Shown here in pieces: positions 1 through 13,300 of a stretch of 64,000 nt of DNA (position 1 is the first letter of the stretch; the number at the start of each line of letters is the position of its first letter). The notes below the pieces were generated by a model that saw only the letters and a list, made by a program, of their open reading frames with translations, ran no database searches and was not told where the DNA came from. Made by a program: the position numbers and the translations under genes. This DNA comes from Gordionus sp. m RMFG-2023 (Eukaryota; Nematomorpha; Gordioida; Chordodea; Parachordodidae): contig NC_088777.1 of assembly GCF_954871325.1 (NCBI RefSeq), positions 31,659,366-31,723,365 on the forward strand, written 5' to 3'.

Positions 1-88
1 GATTTATATTGTTAATATTTAAATATTCCATAAAATAACAATTTTAATATAAATCTAAAATAATTAATTTACTAAGCTTTTAATTAAC

Positions 89-1432
89 CTTGTATCTTGG
101 GTCCAGGTATATGGCAGCTAAGAGAATTTCGTTCTTTATAAACCTTTCTTCTCTGTTCTAAAGACAAGAATATAGTAATTGAGCAAAATGGTTTGGATTT
201 TTTTCCAGTTCGATGCAGCATCTTAACTATGCTGCATAAAAATCTGTCAGTGTTAACTGTTCAAATTGGAATTGTTTGATTGCGATTTTTAGCGGTTTTA
301 AAATTTCAACAATCGTTATTATCTCTTTCCAATCTTCAGTCAATAAATAATCAGATTGCTCTGAAAAAAAATCTTCGATATTGGGTTTTAGTAAAATCAG
401 CCTTTCTAACATATCATGGGTTGAATGCCATCTGTGGCAATCTAACATAGGCTTAGGGAGTTTCATATTTTTTAATAACTTTTGGTAAGTGGGATGTCTT
501 AATTTTAAATTTAGGCTCCTAGCTTTTGCAATGGTTTCCACAATAGGTGATAATTTTATAGGATCTTGAAGTGCCAGCTGAAGTGTGTGAGCTGCACACC
601 GTACACTATAAATCGGATAGGATATAATAGTTGATAAAAAAGTATTTTGTATATCATCAATATCATATTTACTCCTTATATCATAATCAGTTTCAGGTTG
701 CAGGAGCTTTATAACTCTTAAAAAATTACAACCATTATCAGAAGTAATTGTGTATATTTGTTCAATATTAATTTTAAATTTTAGTAAAGTTTTTAATATA
801 TTCTCTTTTATATATTCTCCTGTACATCTCTCTTTCAGCTCTACAATTCCAAGAGTCCTCAAATTTATAATGGACTTTGATATAAATTGAATATTTACAC
901 CAAGAATTGACCTATCTAGTCGTTGAACTGCATCAACTTTTAAACTTATTAATTTTCCTTCTACCTCTCTCGATATTTTGTCTCTAATTGATTGGGCTGT
1001 TTTATTAATAGTTCTGGATAAATTTTCTTTGTTTATAATTAAATTGAGCCCAGATAGGAGTGGATTTATAATTCTTTGAAATCCCGAATCTTCAATAATT
1101 GATAAAGGCCGGCCATTTACAGTAACAAGTTCTAGTATAGAACTCATCAAATCATTAGATGATATATTTATACTTATATGCTTTTTTGGAAAAAAGGTTT
1201 CTATATTAATTTTAGGTTTTTTTGCCAATAACAATTCCTGATATTTGGTTTTTTCATTTAAATATTCATTGTTGTGATTTCTTTCCAGGTGTCTTTCTAA
1301 ATTTGACAAGTGATTACCAGACATTTTTACTTTGCAATATGAACATATTGATATTTTTTCTATTGTATTAAGGGTAAAATGCTTATCAAATATGACTTTA
1401 TCTTTAATCTTAAATCTATAAAAAGAGAACAA
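89..1432 (-). pseudogene. hAT-family transposase with N-terminal BED zinc finger (partial)
   Basis: The longest open stretch (227-1432) gives 401 residues. It opens with a BED-type finger (CSYC, then HLERNH), followed by the hAT RNase-H-like core: a segment containing PLSIIEDSGF, the catalytic-region motif TSDNG, the RCAAHTLQLAL block, and a CHRWHSTHDML block typical of the hAT core. The same frame continues through two TAG codons (at 227 and near 152) to the hAT motif LLAAIYLDPRYK and a possible donor AAG|GTTAAT at 89/88. The C-terminal dimerisation domain would therefore be in an exon left of the window. A polypyrimidine tract ending TATAG near 1415 may be an acceptor, so the true start is uncertain. 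The two stops suggest an inactive copy. Confidence 0.8.
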
Positions 1433-1917
1433 TTTTTTTAAATAGCTATGATTTCATAATTAAAAAAGAGATATTTATAAATTTAATTTCATTTATAATA
1501 TGCACTTCAATAATATCTTGTAAAAATTAATAAGAACCAAAATAAATGATTAGCATATATAAATTTTAAAATCATTTTAATAAGTTCACAAAAACTGCCC
1601 TACATTTAACAATTTTTAAGTTAGATGTTTAGAATTTTTTTAAATTAACAATATAATAATTTTTACTTTGATTTGTTAACCATTTTCTTCTAATTAATAA
1701 TCTTTAAGAATAATAAGATAAAAATTTAAAAATAAATGGTGTAAATTAATTCAATTGTTTAAAATTTTTTAACACTCCAATAGGAATCGAGAATAAATTT
1801 AAAAATGGCATAAATGAATTAAGTTGTTTAAAATTTATTAACACTTCATTTAATTGTAAATTTGAAAATATAATATTTGTATTTACATATATTATTATAT
1901 GATTTTAAATAATACAC

Positions 1918-2072
1918 TGAACCCGGTTGAACCCGAGTTCAAATAAAATTCTTGGGTTCGGTTCGGGGTTTTGAAAATTTTATAAATGGGGTTCAGGTTC
2001 GGTTCGGGTTCAGAGTTTTTTTCTAAAAACCCGGGTTCACTTCTCCGGATTCGGGTTCGGTTCGAATCCCTG
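1918..2072. repeat. GC-rich subterminal repeat block of the hAT element
   Basis: About 155 bp with many degenerate copies of GGGTTCGG or its complement, separated by short AT stretches. It stands out sharply from the surrounding AT-rich DNA. Position and design match the GGACCG arrays at the ends of the intact hAT at 34736-37367, so I read it as the 5' subterminal region of the hAT to its left. A solo MITE is the alternative. Confidence 0.5.
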
Positions 2073-3490
2073 TTTTTGCAAATATATCAAGATGGAAATT
2101 TATAGGTTGGGCTCATTAATTTTAAAAAATTGATAAAATATTTATATTCAACTAGATTGAATAGGCAATTTGACATATTTTATAGTTATAGATTTGAATA
2201 GTTGCACTAATAAAAAGAATAAGTTTAAAGAATCACAAGGAAAATATTATTTAAAATTTATGATATAATAAATTAAATTATAAATCATAATTTTTGCAAT
2301 AAAATCTCATATTTATATTAAGGAAAATTTCCATTATTTCCCGGGAAATTTCCCTACCTTTACATCTCTAGTTGAACCTAAAAAATGGTTACTTTAAACT
2401 TAATTTTTTTGTTTTTGCTACTAATATGTTAAGACGCAAGTGCCCTAACTTTTTACCTTTTTTCAAATTTTTCACCAGTAATTTTTAGATGCAAAAATAG
2501 CTAACAAAAGTTTTTTTTTACTCTTATTTTTACAAAATAAACTTATATCGATCAATAGTTTGGGTAATTTAAAAATTTTGCCACCTAGACCTGTATCGAA
2601 CCCGGCATATTTTTGTTAGGTTTATTACCTTTTCGTTCTCATATAAGATTAATTTAATTATTATATATTTTAAGATAATTCAAATCCTCTAGCTCAATCA
2701 TTTATATTAATAAACTCAGAAACATTTATTCCACTAAAAGAAAAATAATCATAATTTTATTGGTTATTAAGTGTTAAATCTAATGATGAGTTTGATTATG
2801 TAACAATAAATTAAGGCTCTTTTAGTAATAAATTTCGAAGTTATTTTTTTTATCATCTTACTCAATCCGTAAGTTCTTTAAGTATGGGTGATGATGATTC
2901 CAAAAATACCTCATTTTATTCATTATCATACAAAAAAAAATTTCCAAAATTTTTCCTATACCATCTTGGACAGCTATCAATAAAGGTAGACAATATTTTA
3001 AACTTTAATTTTCAAATATACCTAAGTCCTTCTTAACCACAAATAATATGGGCATAAGCAATATCAATATCTTTTAATGCCAGACTATCAATTTTTTTAA
3101 AAATTTCAATGAAGTCATATTATCGTATAGGTTATTTCGCCCGGGCATGCATGGAATTTCCACTGATTATCTCCCTTATTATTTTTAAAGATTTGGACCA
3201 TTCACAGGCATTCCATAGCGTTATACATTTATTCCATAACTCCATGAGTGAATCTTTCCAAGAGACTGAGTTTGATATTGCAAAAAAACGACTTTAGTAG
3301 CAACTAAGGATAAGTTTTGACATTTATAGGTCAGCCGTTACTTTTATCTTTTAAAATATTTTCCACCTAAAATGTTAAGATTTGGATTTAATTGAGGGAA
3401 TCCTATTTTCATAATTTCAATTTTACTACTTTCTTCTTCATTATAATTAGAAAGGTATGGTAGTATTCCATTCAGATATATTAATAAATA
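2073..3490. other. Intergenic, nothing recognised
   Basis: AT-rich sequence between two hAT elements. The 62-codon open frame at 3109-3297 has no recognisable motif, and the minus strand here gives only short frames. I see no RNA gene or clear repeat. Confidence 0.5.
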
Positions 3491-4081
3491 CAGTGGCGTA
3501 GCCAGGATTGATCCATGGTGAAGGGGGGGGGGTTAAACCACATTTTAAAAATTTGCCAATAGTTTGTGCTTTATTAGTGTCTATCCACTATAGTAGTCAG
3601 CATAAATGAAAAAAATATTAGTAATAATACGCGACTGAAAACATTATTCCGAAAATTTTTGTAAATTAATTCAATCCATTTGGTATATAAAGAAGAAAAA
3701 GTAACACCCCAAAAACCTCCCATTTTTATGATCACTCAATATATTTTATTCTATGTTAAAAATAATTATGTTAATTAAATTTTTGCTTATAACAAAATTT
3801 TGCAGAGAATTTCATTATAAATTTTATTTATTATTAAAATACTTTAGTATAAATAACACCCTCTTTATTTAACTATGTATTTATTTTAATGATAATATAA
3901 AATAAATCTCAAAATGTAGAAATTTTTTTCAGATTATATTAAAAATTTATTCTATATAACTATATTTTAAAAAAAAGTTGCAATAAAATATGAGTGATTC
4001 TTATACGATATTTAAAAAATCGAATTTAACAATTATAATTAATACAAATGAGTATATTAATAAAACATAAATAATTCTTAT

Positions 4082-4421
4082 TAGAGATCTGCAAAAGTAG
4101 GAAAATCGGGTTCGGGCTGGGTCGGGCCTAATATTTTTTGAAAAAATTCGGGCCGGGTTGGCTCAGGCCTTGGAAATTTTTTTAAATATATCAATTTTAT
4201 GTTAATTTTTTAATGTAAAATATTTTAGTTATAAAAACTAGACGCCATATAACATAATATCTTTTATTTTGAGTAATTATAAAAATGAATTTCTATATTT
4301 AAATAAATTCGGGCCAGGCCGACAAAACTTTATAAAAAACATTTCGGGTTCGGGCCGGCAAAACTTTTTAAAAATAATTTCGGGCAGGGCCGGGTTTGAT
4401 TAGGCCAGATGCAGATCACTA
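4082..4421. mobile_element. hAT-type MITE with perfect 8-bp target duplication
   Basis: Termini are TAGAGATCTGCA on the left and the inverse of TAGTGATCTGCA on the right. The flanking 8-bp direct repeats ATTCTTAT (4074-4081 and 4422-4429) match exactly. Inside, arrays of GGGCCGGG/GGGTTCGG-like motifs sit at both ends around an AT-rich centre with no coding frame. A second copy of the family is at 61226-61550, and diverged relatives are at 27270-27390 and near 17670-17920. Confidence 0.85.
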
Positions 4422-4595
4422 ATTCTTATTGCAATATTTTTATTAAAAATAGTATAATATATAAATATTATGACTAATAATTCATTATAATTACGTTTTG
4501 AATATAAAAATTTTATGACTAAGAACATATTAATATAGCAATTTTATTATTTTAATTTATAAAATGAGGTCTACTTTTCTCTGAGATTTGACTAA

Positions 4596-5200
4596 TTAAT
4601 CTTGAATCAAATTTTTATTTTGAATAATCTCCTTATAAATATTTAGTATTGCGAATCCATTTAAACGGCTTTCACCGGTGCTATTTCTTAAATAGGTTTT
4701 TAACCTTTTCAAAGTTGAAAAAGACCTTACATTTAGTGTAGGTGATAATCGGTAAAGTAACTAAAAAAAAATCAATGTTTTGATATTAGGCAGGGAATCT
4801 AAAGTGCAATGGAAAGGGCCTGGAAAGCATATTTTGGTCTCAAAGAGTACTCAATTCTGTCAAAATTTTTATACCAAAATTCGACATCACAAAGTAACTT
4901 ATCATACGATCCTGATAATTCATCAGAATAAAACTCTGAGGTTTTCTTAATATCCTCTCGCGTTTCAAGTGTATTCAGACTCAACCGGCAAAAGAAAATA
5001 AAAGCTGTTTAAAATAAAATTGTAACTAATAAATCTTTCCTTTAATTAAAATAAAAATGTGTCAATAAGGGGAGTAAAGATAATTTTTTAAAAATCCTCA
5101 ATCGTAGATACATCAATATTTAAGCGATTTGACTATCTAGAAACTACTCTAGGTTTAAAATTTTTAATCCCAAACATATTAGCGATCACCTTTACTTTCT
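4596..5200 (-). pseudogene. MYM/DUF4371-type hAT transposase remnant
   Basis: Reading downstream on the minus strand: 5060-5200 encodes a segment with ANMFGIKNFKPRVVSR, resembling the core of zinc-finger MYM-type hAT proteins. The open frame 4799-4984 follows. The C-terminal dimerisation motif RSFSTLKRLKTYLRNS lies near 4660-4710 and the frame ends at a stop at 4596. Stops and frame changes separate the pieces, so this is a decayed gene. The dimerisation motif makes the family assignment firm; the N-terminal zinc finger was not found. Confidence 0.75.
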
Positions 5201-5560
5201 CGTTATATTTACCAAATTAAATGATAAAAAAAATAATTTAAATTTTTAAAACTATCTAATTATTTTAACAATATAAATATTATTAAATTTATAAATATCT
5301 AATTTAACTATGCGAGAAAAAATTTACAATATATTTTTATTGTTATTTAATATTTTACATATAATTTTAATATATATTTTTAAACCATGTTATCATTTAA
5401 AATTGAAAATTCTTATTTGCTTTTTTAAAATATATTTCATTTTGATATCGTATATAAATTTATTTATAAATTGAAACCGTATTTTAAATAAAATTATTCG
5501 CAATAAGAAAAAAATTTTAAAAATTTTTTTAACCCCCCCCCCCCCCCCCCCAATATAAAC

Positions 5561-7293
5561 TGTATACTTTTATTTTGTTTTGATGTTGATATTTATATAT
5601 ATTGATGATGTAAATTGTAGCCGATTTTCAAGTTGATTTTTGCTGAATTCTAAATATTAGCAATATTTTTAAAATATGACGACAAGAAAGAAAGTTTTTT
5701 ATTCTATCCACACATGCTCCTTTTTTTTTAAATATATGTTTCATATATTTTAGTGTCTATATATAAAATATGTTTTTTATGTTTCTCTTTATATGTATTT
5801 GTAAAAATATAATTTTAAATGTTGTTTGTCGAATTTTCGTCCCGTTTGTATAAAGAAAATACCACATACACAGATAATTATTTTAATATGATTTATTTTT
5901 GTTTTAACAAAATGGACATCCCCATCTAGGTTACCTCGCGATATAATAATTCAATAACTCGAAGTGAATATTTCAATTTTAATTCAATTGCGTTTAGAAA
6001 AATAGGCGATGAAAAACGAAATATGTACCATTATTTTTTTATATCCTTATCGACGAAATATTATCTTTTTCTTAAAATTTTGTAAATTAAATGTTAAATT
6101 TTGTTATATTATATTAATAAAAAAGAGAACTCAAATGGATCAGCATCGTATCGTGCCCTAAAATCAATTAAATGAAAGCCTCATTTATGAGAAATCCGTT
6201 CCTTTTTTCTCAAATTAATTTGGAATAAAATCCGCACTCATACTGCGGTGAGGCAGTTGCCCTCACGGTCAAAAAAATTTGGGACATAGTTGCCTAATAA
6301 AAAATTATGGTAAGAAGCTTTTTTTTTAAACAAACCCTCGCCCCCGGGTGAGGTGTGCGACTATAGTGGTCTTTACTACTGTGTGTAGTATTATTTTAAA
6401 TTTTACCCTAGGTTTCAATATGATGACCAAAATTTCAGCGAAACAGGGTTCCCAGCCCACTCCCCCGAAAATATCAAACCTTGATCTCAGTCAATCCCTT
6501 CCGGACATTCGAACCTTCCAATGGTACGGCACTAAAGAATACTAAAATTAATAAAGGAATCCACGAAAAAAATTTACGTGCTTATATTATTTATTACACA
6601 AAATTATAAAAATTATCTGTATCTTTTGTCGAGAAAATGAAAAAATAAAATAAAGTATCCAGATACAGATAAAAATTTAAGAGTACAAGATACAAAAGGA
6701 TCTTGTATCTTAAATATAAGTAAGCGGTACCATTCTGGGTTATAAATCATTTCATAAAAATTATAATTTCCTTTTCCTTTCGCCAGCAAAAACAAAATGA
6801 AGAAAAATCAAAAGATAACATCTTATTTTAAAAAGTTCACTTTATAATATTAATAAAAAACGATTCGATATATAGTTGCTTAAAGATAGCGATAATTATT
6901 ACTTTCAATTCTTGTTCTTTGGTGAATATTTTGTGCTAAACTCTGAACATTAACCTATCCCATTTATGATCAAAACTTTTTCCTTTTTTGATCGGACTTT
7001 TCCATTTTTAAATGGGAAACTTAGTATAAGAAATTAAATAATGCAAAGTGTTGAATGAATCAATAAATAGGCTATTCATTGGGTGAAATAAATGTCAATA
7101 AGATAGTATGATGCCCTATTATAAAATATTTAATACAACATGATAAATCGAATATTGTTAAAAATAAATAAAATACGATTTGATTTGTCCTAATAAGTAA
7201 ATTATAAAATATTTTTGGTCACGTATGTTATAATTTATATATTTTTAGCCCATGTCATTTAATGATAATCGGGGAAAAGATTATATGTTCAGA
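5561..7293. other. 3' flank of the hexosaminidase gene, nothing recognised
   Basis: AT-rich sequence between the MYM-type hAT remnant and the hexosaminidase stop codon. It should contain the 3' untranslated region of the minus-strand gene, but I found no convincing AATAAA within 150 bases of the stop. The 65- and 60-codon frames at 6348-6545 and 6613-6795 show no recognisable domain and are not called as genes. Confidence 0.5.
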
Positions 7294-7351
7294 CTATATT
7301 TCGTGCGGACAGTAGCTAGGTCCAAGAATGGGAGAAGCTGGTATGCCGAGA
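7294..7351 (-). CDS. Hexosaminidase exon 10 (C-terminus and stop)
   Basis: Acceptor TCTCTAG, phase 2. Encodes [18 protein letters not shown] and a TAG stop. The GI.A.P and YC elements match the family C-terminus; Cys705 is the partner of Cys687. Confidence 0.92.
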
Positions 7352-10300
7352 CTAGAGAGGGAGAATATATAGGAAAATAATAATAAATATTTAATTATAA
7401 TATAAATAATTTGATACCTACTGCGATAATTTTTCTTATTTAATTACTCAACCCCCCCCCCCCCCCCCTCCCCCCAACGCGGCTGATTAACTATTTTGTA
7501 ATCTCTTTCTCTTTATTCTCCATTCTTTCCTAACAATCATGTTCGTTTTATTTTTTAAATTCATTATTATTTCATCATTGATTCCTTCTACATATTTTGA
7601 CCTCTTTTATTACTTCCCTCCTTTTTTTATATCACTTTAAAAAAATATATACTTACACTTTCATCCTACATCTATGTCCTTGTAATCTGGGGGAAGCCAA
7701 AGTGACGTTATTTATATATGAGGGGCTCCATAATCTTTCCGCAACGGCTGCCGCCCTCGGCCTTGTCACAATTGTTTTTTTTTCAAATAAATTTTATTAC
7801 ATCATTTTATATACCAGTTAAAAATAATCCAAATATATGTTTTATGACATCAAAGGTTGTGAAAAAAATCTCAAATTATTCAAATCCGATATTTCTTAAA
7901 GCTCTGGCCTATTAAATTAAGGGTTCTTTCTGAAATTTGGATCTATCATATATGAATGAGGGTGGTAACTTGTAAGGCTAATTTATAAATAACCTTCAAT
8001 ACTTGGGTGATAGAATTCAAAAAAATAGCAGTACTATAAACATTTAAAATAATCTGTCAATCAGTAATGATGGGGGCATGGGAAAAAATAGTGGTCCTTA
8101 AATGGTTATAGTAATTTATATGTCTTAGGGTATACTGAATTTTCGAGATAGTATTATATAAAATAAAATAATTTGGGCAGGCGATAGTTTAATGGGTTAT
8201 CCCGACATGCGCAATAGGTTTTAATTCAAATAATATTATCGGTTAATTTATGTACGTTTAAAATAATTATGATGAATAAATTTAATTTAGCAATAGAGCT
8301 GCAACGATCCAAAATTTTTTAACCGAACCGATATTTATTTCAAACTGTACTAATACCGATATTTACATTGATATGTTTTTGTCATTATTTTATATAATAT
8401 AAGATAATGGAATAATAAAAATCTTTGTAGGAGATATCTTTTCGTGGTCGATATAGTTTTCCCTACTAGCTCATTAAGTTTAAAATTCTACAATAATTGG
8501 TCATGTCAAAGGAGATCAAATTATTAAAGGCGTAAGTTAAACTAAAAGATTCCCAAAAATAAAAAAAAAGAATTTAATTTTGTTTGAAAAAAGAAATAAG
8601 GGGTCTTTCAGAAAGAAAATTAAAAAGAATTAATTAAATTTAACATGTGATTTCCATGATATTATGGGAAAAATGGGATTTCATTAAAAAAAGTTATTTT
8701 ATATAAAATAAGTTTTCATGATACACTAGTAAAAAAAAAAAAATTCGATCGCGTTCGTTGGCAAAATATAAATACCCATTCCAAATTTATTTGGGAAAAA
8801 GGGAAGGCCTTTAAATTCATTTTTTTAAAAATGTATTTAATAAAAATAAATGCGTAATATATAATAACTCCGTGTTAGCCGTTGAATTTAATTTTTTATT
8901 TTGTAATAGAATAGAGGGCGTAAAATGTAACCAAAAAATAAGATTTAAAATATAGCAAGATAATAATTGAATTTGTAGTGGGTAGAGGGGTGATTTTGAT
9001 TTTCTATTTTTACTATGAATTGTTCGGAAATATGGGGAGAGCTAAATTTTAGATTAGGTCAGGGAGTAAAATTTTTAGAAGTCCCTGTATATAATTTTTA
9101 AAAATTACCCTAAAAAATATTTAATTTTTTAAAAAAATTTAACCATAAAGTGGATAGTAAGTTAGTTTCATCAATGAATTCGCCCCACATGCAAGCCTCG
9201 CCACCCAAGAAATATGTTGCATCCACATCGGTAACTGTTAGAAATTAATTTAATATAATATATTTTTTAAAGTATATATATATATATAATAAATATGAAT
9301 ACAGTGAAACCTTAAGACCATCTCCTTATCTTGACAACTCTAGTTCAGTCTAAGTCAAACTCCTAGCCTATCAAAAATGTTCTATAGGGTTTCAATATGT
9401 AAACTATTTCTTAAAATCATTCGAATCTTGCTTAAACTTAATTTAATTAGTGTTATAAATTGATTAATGTCCTTTAAGCTTTAAATCCGTGAAATTGATA
9501 ATTGCTACAAATGATATTTAAAAGAATAAATAGAATTTTTGGGTTGTTAGGATTTGTAAATTGTGGAATAAAATGAATGAATAAATCAATACACTAATTG
9601 AATCTTACATTACGTTAAATTGCTCTATAAAGAAACAATAAAAGGAGTAATAAAAATATGTATGAATTAAACTATTATCGGAGTCAAAAGGGTCTACGAG
9701 GTAATACGTTTGCCAATCTCGACCGTAACTCACGTAATTCAGATACCAAGGCGATGAAAGGATGGCATAAAGTTTGGCCTTCAAAATGGCCTTTAATTTC
9801 GAAGTCCAGCCCGAACGCCAAATCTGAACTATAGTGCTAGTTTTGTCTATAAAATATGCTAGATTTCTCTCATCTCCGCTCCCCTAAGGACATTGATATT
9901 AAGCGTAGAATATTATTAGTTTTATATGTTTTTCATGAAATATTCGATAGTATCATGAATTATCCTTATATACAAAAAAATCATTATTTTTCGGATGGTA
10001 GGTTTAGCCCATAGGTTTGTAGATCTGAACTAAGGCACAGCAAATTATCCGACTTATGTTCAATCCCCAGTTCGGATAATTTATTTTAATGAAACCAGCC
10101 TCCCTGAGCAGATAGTTTAGGGAGGGTAAGATTAAGGTTTAGAGATCAGAGTTGCTAAAGTATCAAAAATATCATATTTGTATCTTTACTAGATTATGCC
10201 TTGTCTAGATATATATTCGCTGTGTATATTAGTTATAGATATATTTAAGATATATTATGATATCTGTGCAGGTTTATTTCTTTCCAATTTAAGCAAGTTT

Positions 10301-13300
10301 TATTTTATACAATGGATGAAAAAATTATTTAAATATGGTGGTAAAAATAATCTTTATGCATTATAAATTTTTAGATGATTAATATTAGATTAGGGCTATT
10401 GATGAATAAAAAAAATTAACACATTATAAAACTTTTTTTTAATTAGACTTATTTAAATTATATATTTTATATTATATATAAATAAATTGGTTCAATAAAA
10501 AATTTGAGTTCTAATAAATTTTTGATTTTGGAATTATTAACACCTTACATGATGATTATATTAAAAAATGAACTTTAAGATGTATGCTAAGGAAATTGTA
10601 GTTGTATAAAGATACATTTCTATATCCAGATACCCTTTAAGTCATGTATCTGTATCCAAATACCCTTTCATGTATCTATAATTAGACACATTAGAAAAAT
10701 ATCTTTTAACAACCCTCTGAGTAGACAGATATGGTTTATGGTATTCCTCCCCTAACAAGTATATTATATTAAAGTTAGATTAAAAAAAATATCTTTCAAA
10801 TTGTGTAGATTTTTAACTTATAAAAAGAGGTATAATTTTATAAGGATATTTCCCTTTTTTTAAAATTAGTTTTGCATAAGTTATAGTAATTTTGGCAATC
10901 AAAATATTTTCATAGGTCTATGAGAAATAAATCAGACATCATCTGTCTAATGACGATTATCATTTAAATTACAAAAATATCATTAAAATATACTTTTATG
11001 TTATAATCATATATACATTATAAGTTAGTCTTAGTAGTAAGAGTGTAAAAAATATATTATCTAACCCTAAAATGCACTATAAAAAAGATGAATAATAGAT
11101 TTATAATTGCAGGTTTTTAATTTATTTCCTTATTTTACATGAACAAGATTATCGAAGATCTCCTGCCAAACCACAAATTTTCTCATAGGGTCCTTAGCTT
11201 TCAGGATATCTATCAGCTTGAGAACAAAATAATTTTCGAGTAAAGGGTAATTAGAGCTGTTCCATCCTTTTCGTTTCATGAATTCCTGGATGTCGGGGTT
11301 AGATGCCCTTATATAGGGGTGGGATTGTAATATTTGTATAAAAACTTTTCGTATTAAAAAAAGAAAGTAATATAAAAAATGAAAGGGACAAAAGATATGA
11401 TATAAAAGAAATTAGTAAAGGTTAAAAAATTAAAATCAAAGGGAAAGGAATAAAAACAGATTTAAAAAATAAAAATATATAATTGATGAATAAATCAATT
11501 TATTTACCAACAAGTGAAAATAACTTCATCACCTCCCAAGTGAATATACTTTTCGGGGAACCTTTCCATAATTTCCCCAAATAGATCACTCAAAAATGGA
11601 TAAGTGAAATCTCCAATCGGGTTTATGGGACCCATTATGCTTTCTTTAACTAAAAGAGATAACGATGACTCCGGTATTGAATTTCTATCATCTCCCGCAC
11701 TCACAAAACCATTAATTCCGTTGAAATTCGTTTTTATATTTGGAATAATCATTTCTTCATTTTGAATTTTCGTTTCTTTATTGTTTTTTGGTGATTCGAT
11801 ACTACTAGCTTTGTAAGCATTTAGGTTTTCTAAAATATTTCTGTCAAGGGAAACGTTAAAATTCATGGATAATTTGGATATACCTTCTAGTAAGTCATCT
11901 CGAGTAAATATTTTCATGTTCGAATCTTTAGAACTTTTTAAAATAAAATTATCAACGAAATTTGGAGATATTTTCGGCATGTTTCCAAGGTCCGTGTTAC
12001 TTTTCCCTTGCTCACGTTCAGTATAATCTCTATCATCTATTTTAAGAACATCGTTTGGAAATTTCTGCTTATTATTAGAGGAAATACTGTCCAAAAGATT
12101 TGGATTGGAAGCGCTACGATAACAAGTGGTAAGAAGTTGCGGCAAATATTTTCCCCAAGAAAGGGTATGACCTGATAATAATTAATTTCCAAAACAAAAC
12201 TTTTATATAAAATTTCGTTTTCTTTCTACCAAACTTCTTTCTAATTTCCCTTTTATCTATTTTCCTTTTTTTATTTCCTCTAAAAAGCAGTACACAATAT
12301 TTTATAAGTCCAAATATTATATAGTATTTCATTTTAATTATAAACCCACTTTTTTAACTTCGATAGAGTCCTCTATTCCTTTTTATTTTATAATTTTTTT
12401 GAGCATAAAAAAGGGTTATATTAGGGATTGTCATGATTTACATATTTATCATTCGGTTCTGGTGTTCTTTTAAAATTAAAAAGGTTATGTTCTGATTAGT
12501 GATGCAAAATAGCTCCATTTGAGCCGATTTTCAAAAAAGGCCAAGTCAATATAATTATTGATTTAATTCAGCTAAACTTTTATCGCGAAACACTTTTTCG
12601 CTAAACTTTTATAGCGAAGGAATTTCATAACAAAAGTAATATCGTAAAAACAATTCCGCGAAAAATTTATAGTGAAGCCATTATCGCGAATTTATTTCCG
12701 CGAAATATTAATCGCGAGTTCATTAGAACGAATGTCGTTAATCGCGAAGGAATTTTATAGCGAAAGTAATATCGTAAAACCAATTCCGAGAAACATTTAT
12801 AGAACGAAACTTTTATCGCGAAGAAGGGAATTTATACCGCTAATGTGTTTACGTGAAATTATCATCGCAAACGCATTACCGCGAAACAATAAATATATCG
12901 CGAATGCATTTATTTAAAGGAAAACAACATATTGAATATTAATTTACTCACAAAAGTTCCTTAATTCATAAACGCGAAATGTTTTAAGAATCTTTTGTTA
13001 CCTATTGTCTATTAAGTAAATGCAACCTTTATCTGATATGATAAAAAATAAATTAACCAATATATTCCTGGGGCTCTTCTCGCGGATGGCTGTAAGTACG
13101 GAAGGATATTTGGTTAAGGTATTTACCCCAATAAATTCATCACCCCCTCCTCCTCCAATATAAAATTTTAAAATGTGCTTTATAAAAGTAAATTTGAACA
13201 AATATTTTGAAATGCTTAGAAATTTTTCAAATCAAGATAAAAAATACTAAAAGCTAGGAATTTTTGCTGATTTTCTTAGATTATTTATAAAAATCATAGA

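Larger units (their letters stand above)
1..2072 (-). mobile_element. hAT transposon, 5' part (left end outside window)
   Basis: DNA transposon read on the minus strand. A BED-finger hAT transposase occupies 89-1432, and a GC-rich block at 1918-2072 built from repeated GGGTTCGG-like motifs lies on its 5' side. The block ends in CCCTG, which reads CAGGG from the minus strand, a usual hAT terminus. Other hAT elements in this window have comparable GC-rich subterminal blocks, which is why I take 2072 as the 5' end. The 3' end and the partner target duplication lie beyond base 1, so the boundary is inferred rather than proven. Confidence 0.6.
3491..5560 (-). mobile_element. Degenerate hAT (MYM-type cluster) element
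   Basis: The left end carries CAGTGGCGTAGCCAGG, a terminus of the kind seen on many hAT elements, followed by a G run and TTAAA. The right side reaches a C19 run preceded by TTAA (5533-5551), which mirrors the left G-run/TTAA. Transposase remnants lie between them on the minus strand (4596-5200). The matching outer terminus is not visible on the right, so the right limit is approximate. A 340-bp MITE (4082-4421) has inserted downstream of the transposase. Confidence 0.5.

Noticed and set aside
6348-6545. 65-codon frame with a hydrophobic N-terminus downstream of the hexosaminidase gene
   Set aside because: No motif, no splice context and no sign of conservation.
9990-10130. tRNA- or SINE-like stretch in intron 6
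   Set aside because: Only a weak box B-like TTCAATCCCC; arms do not pair.
12998-13201. Minus-strand 67-codon frame with a poly-Gly stretch in intron 4
   Set aside because: Gly run comes from a simple-sequence CCTCCTCC tract; no family recognised and no matching neighbouring exons.
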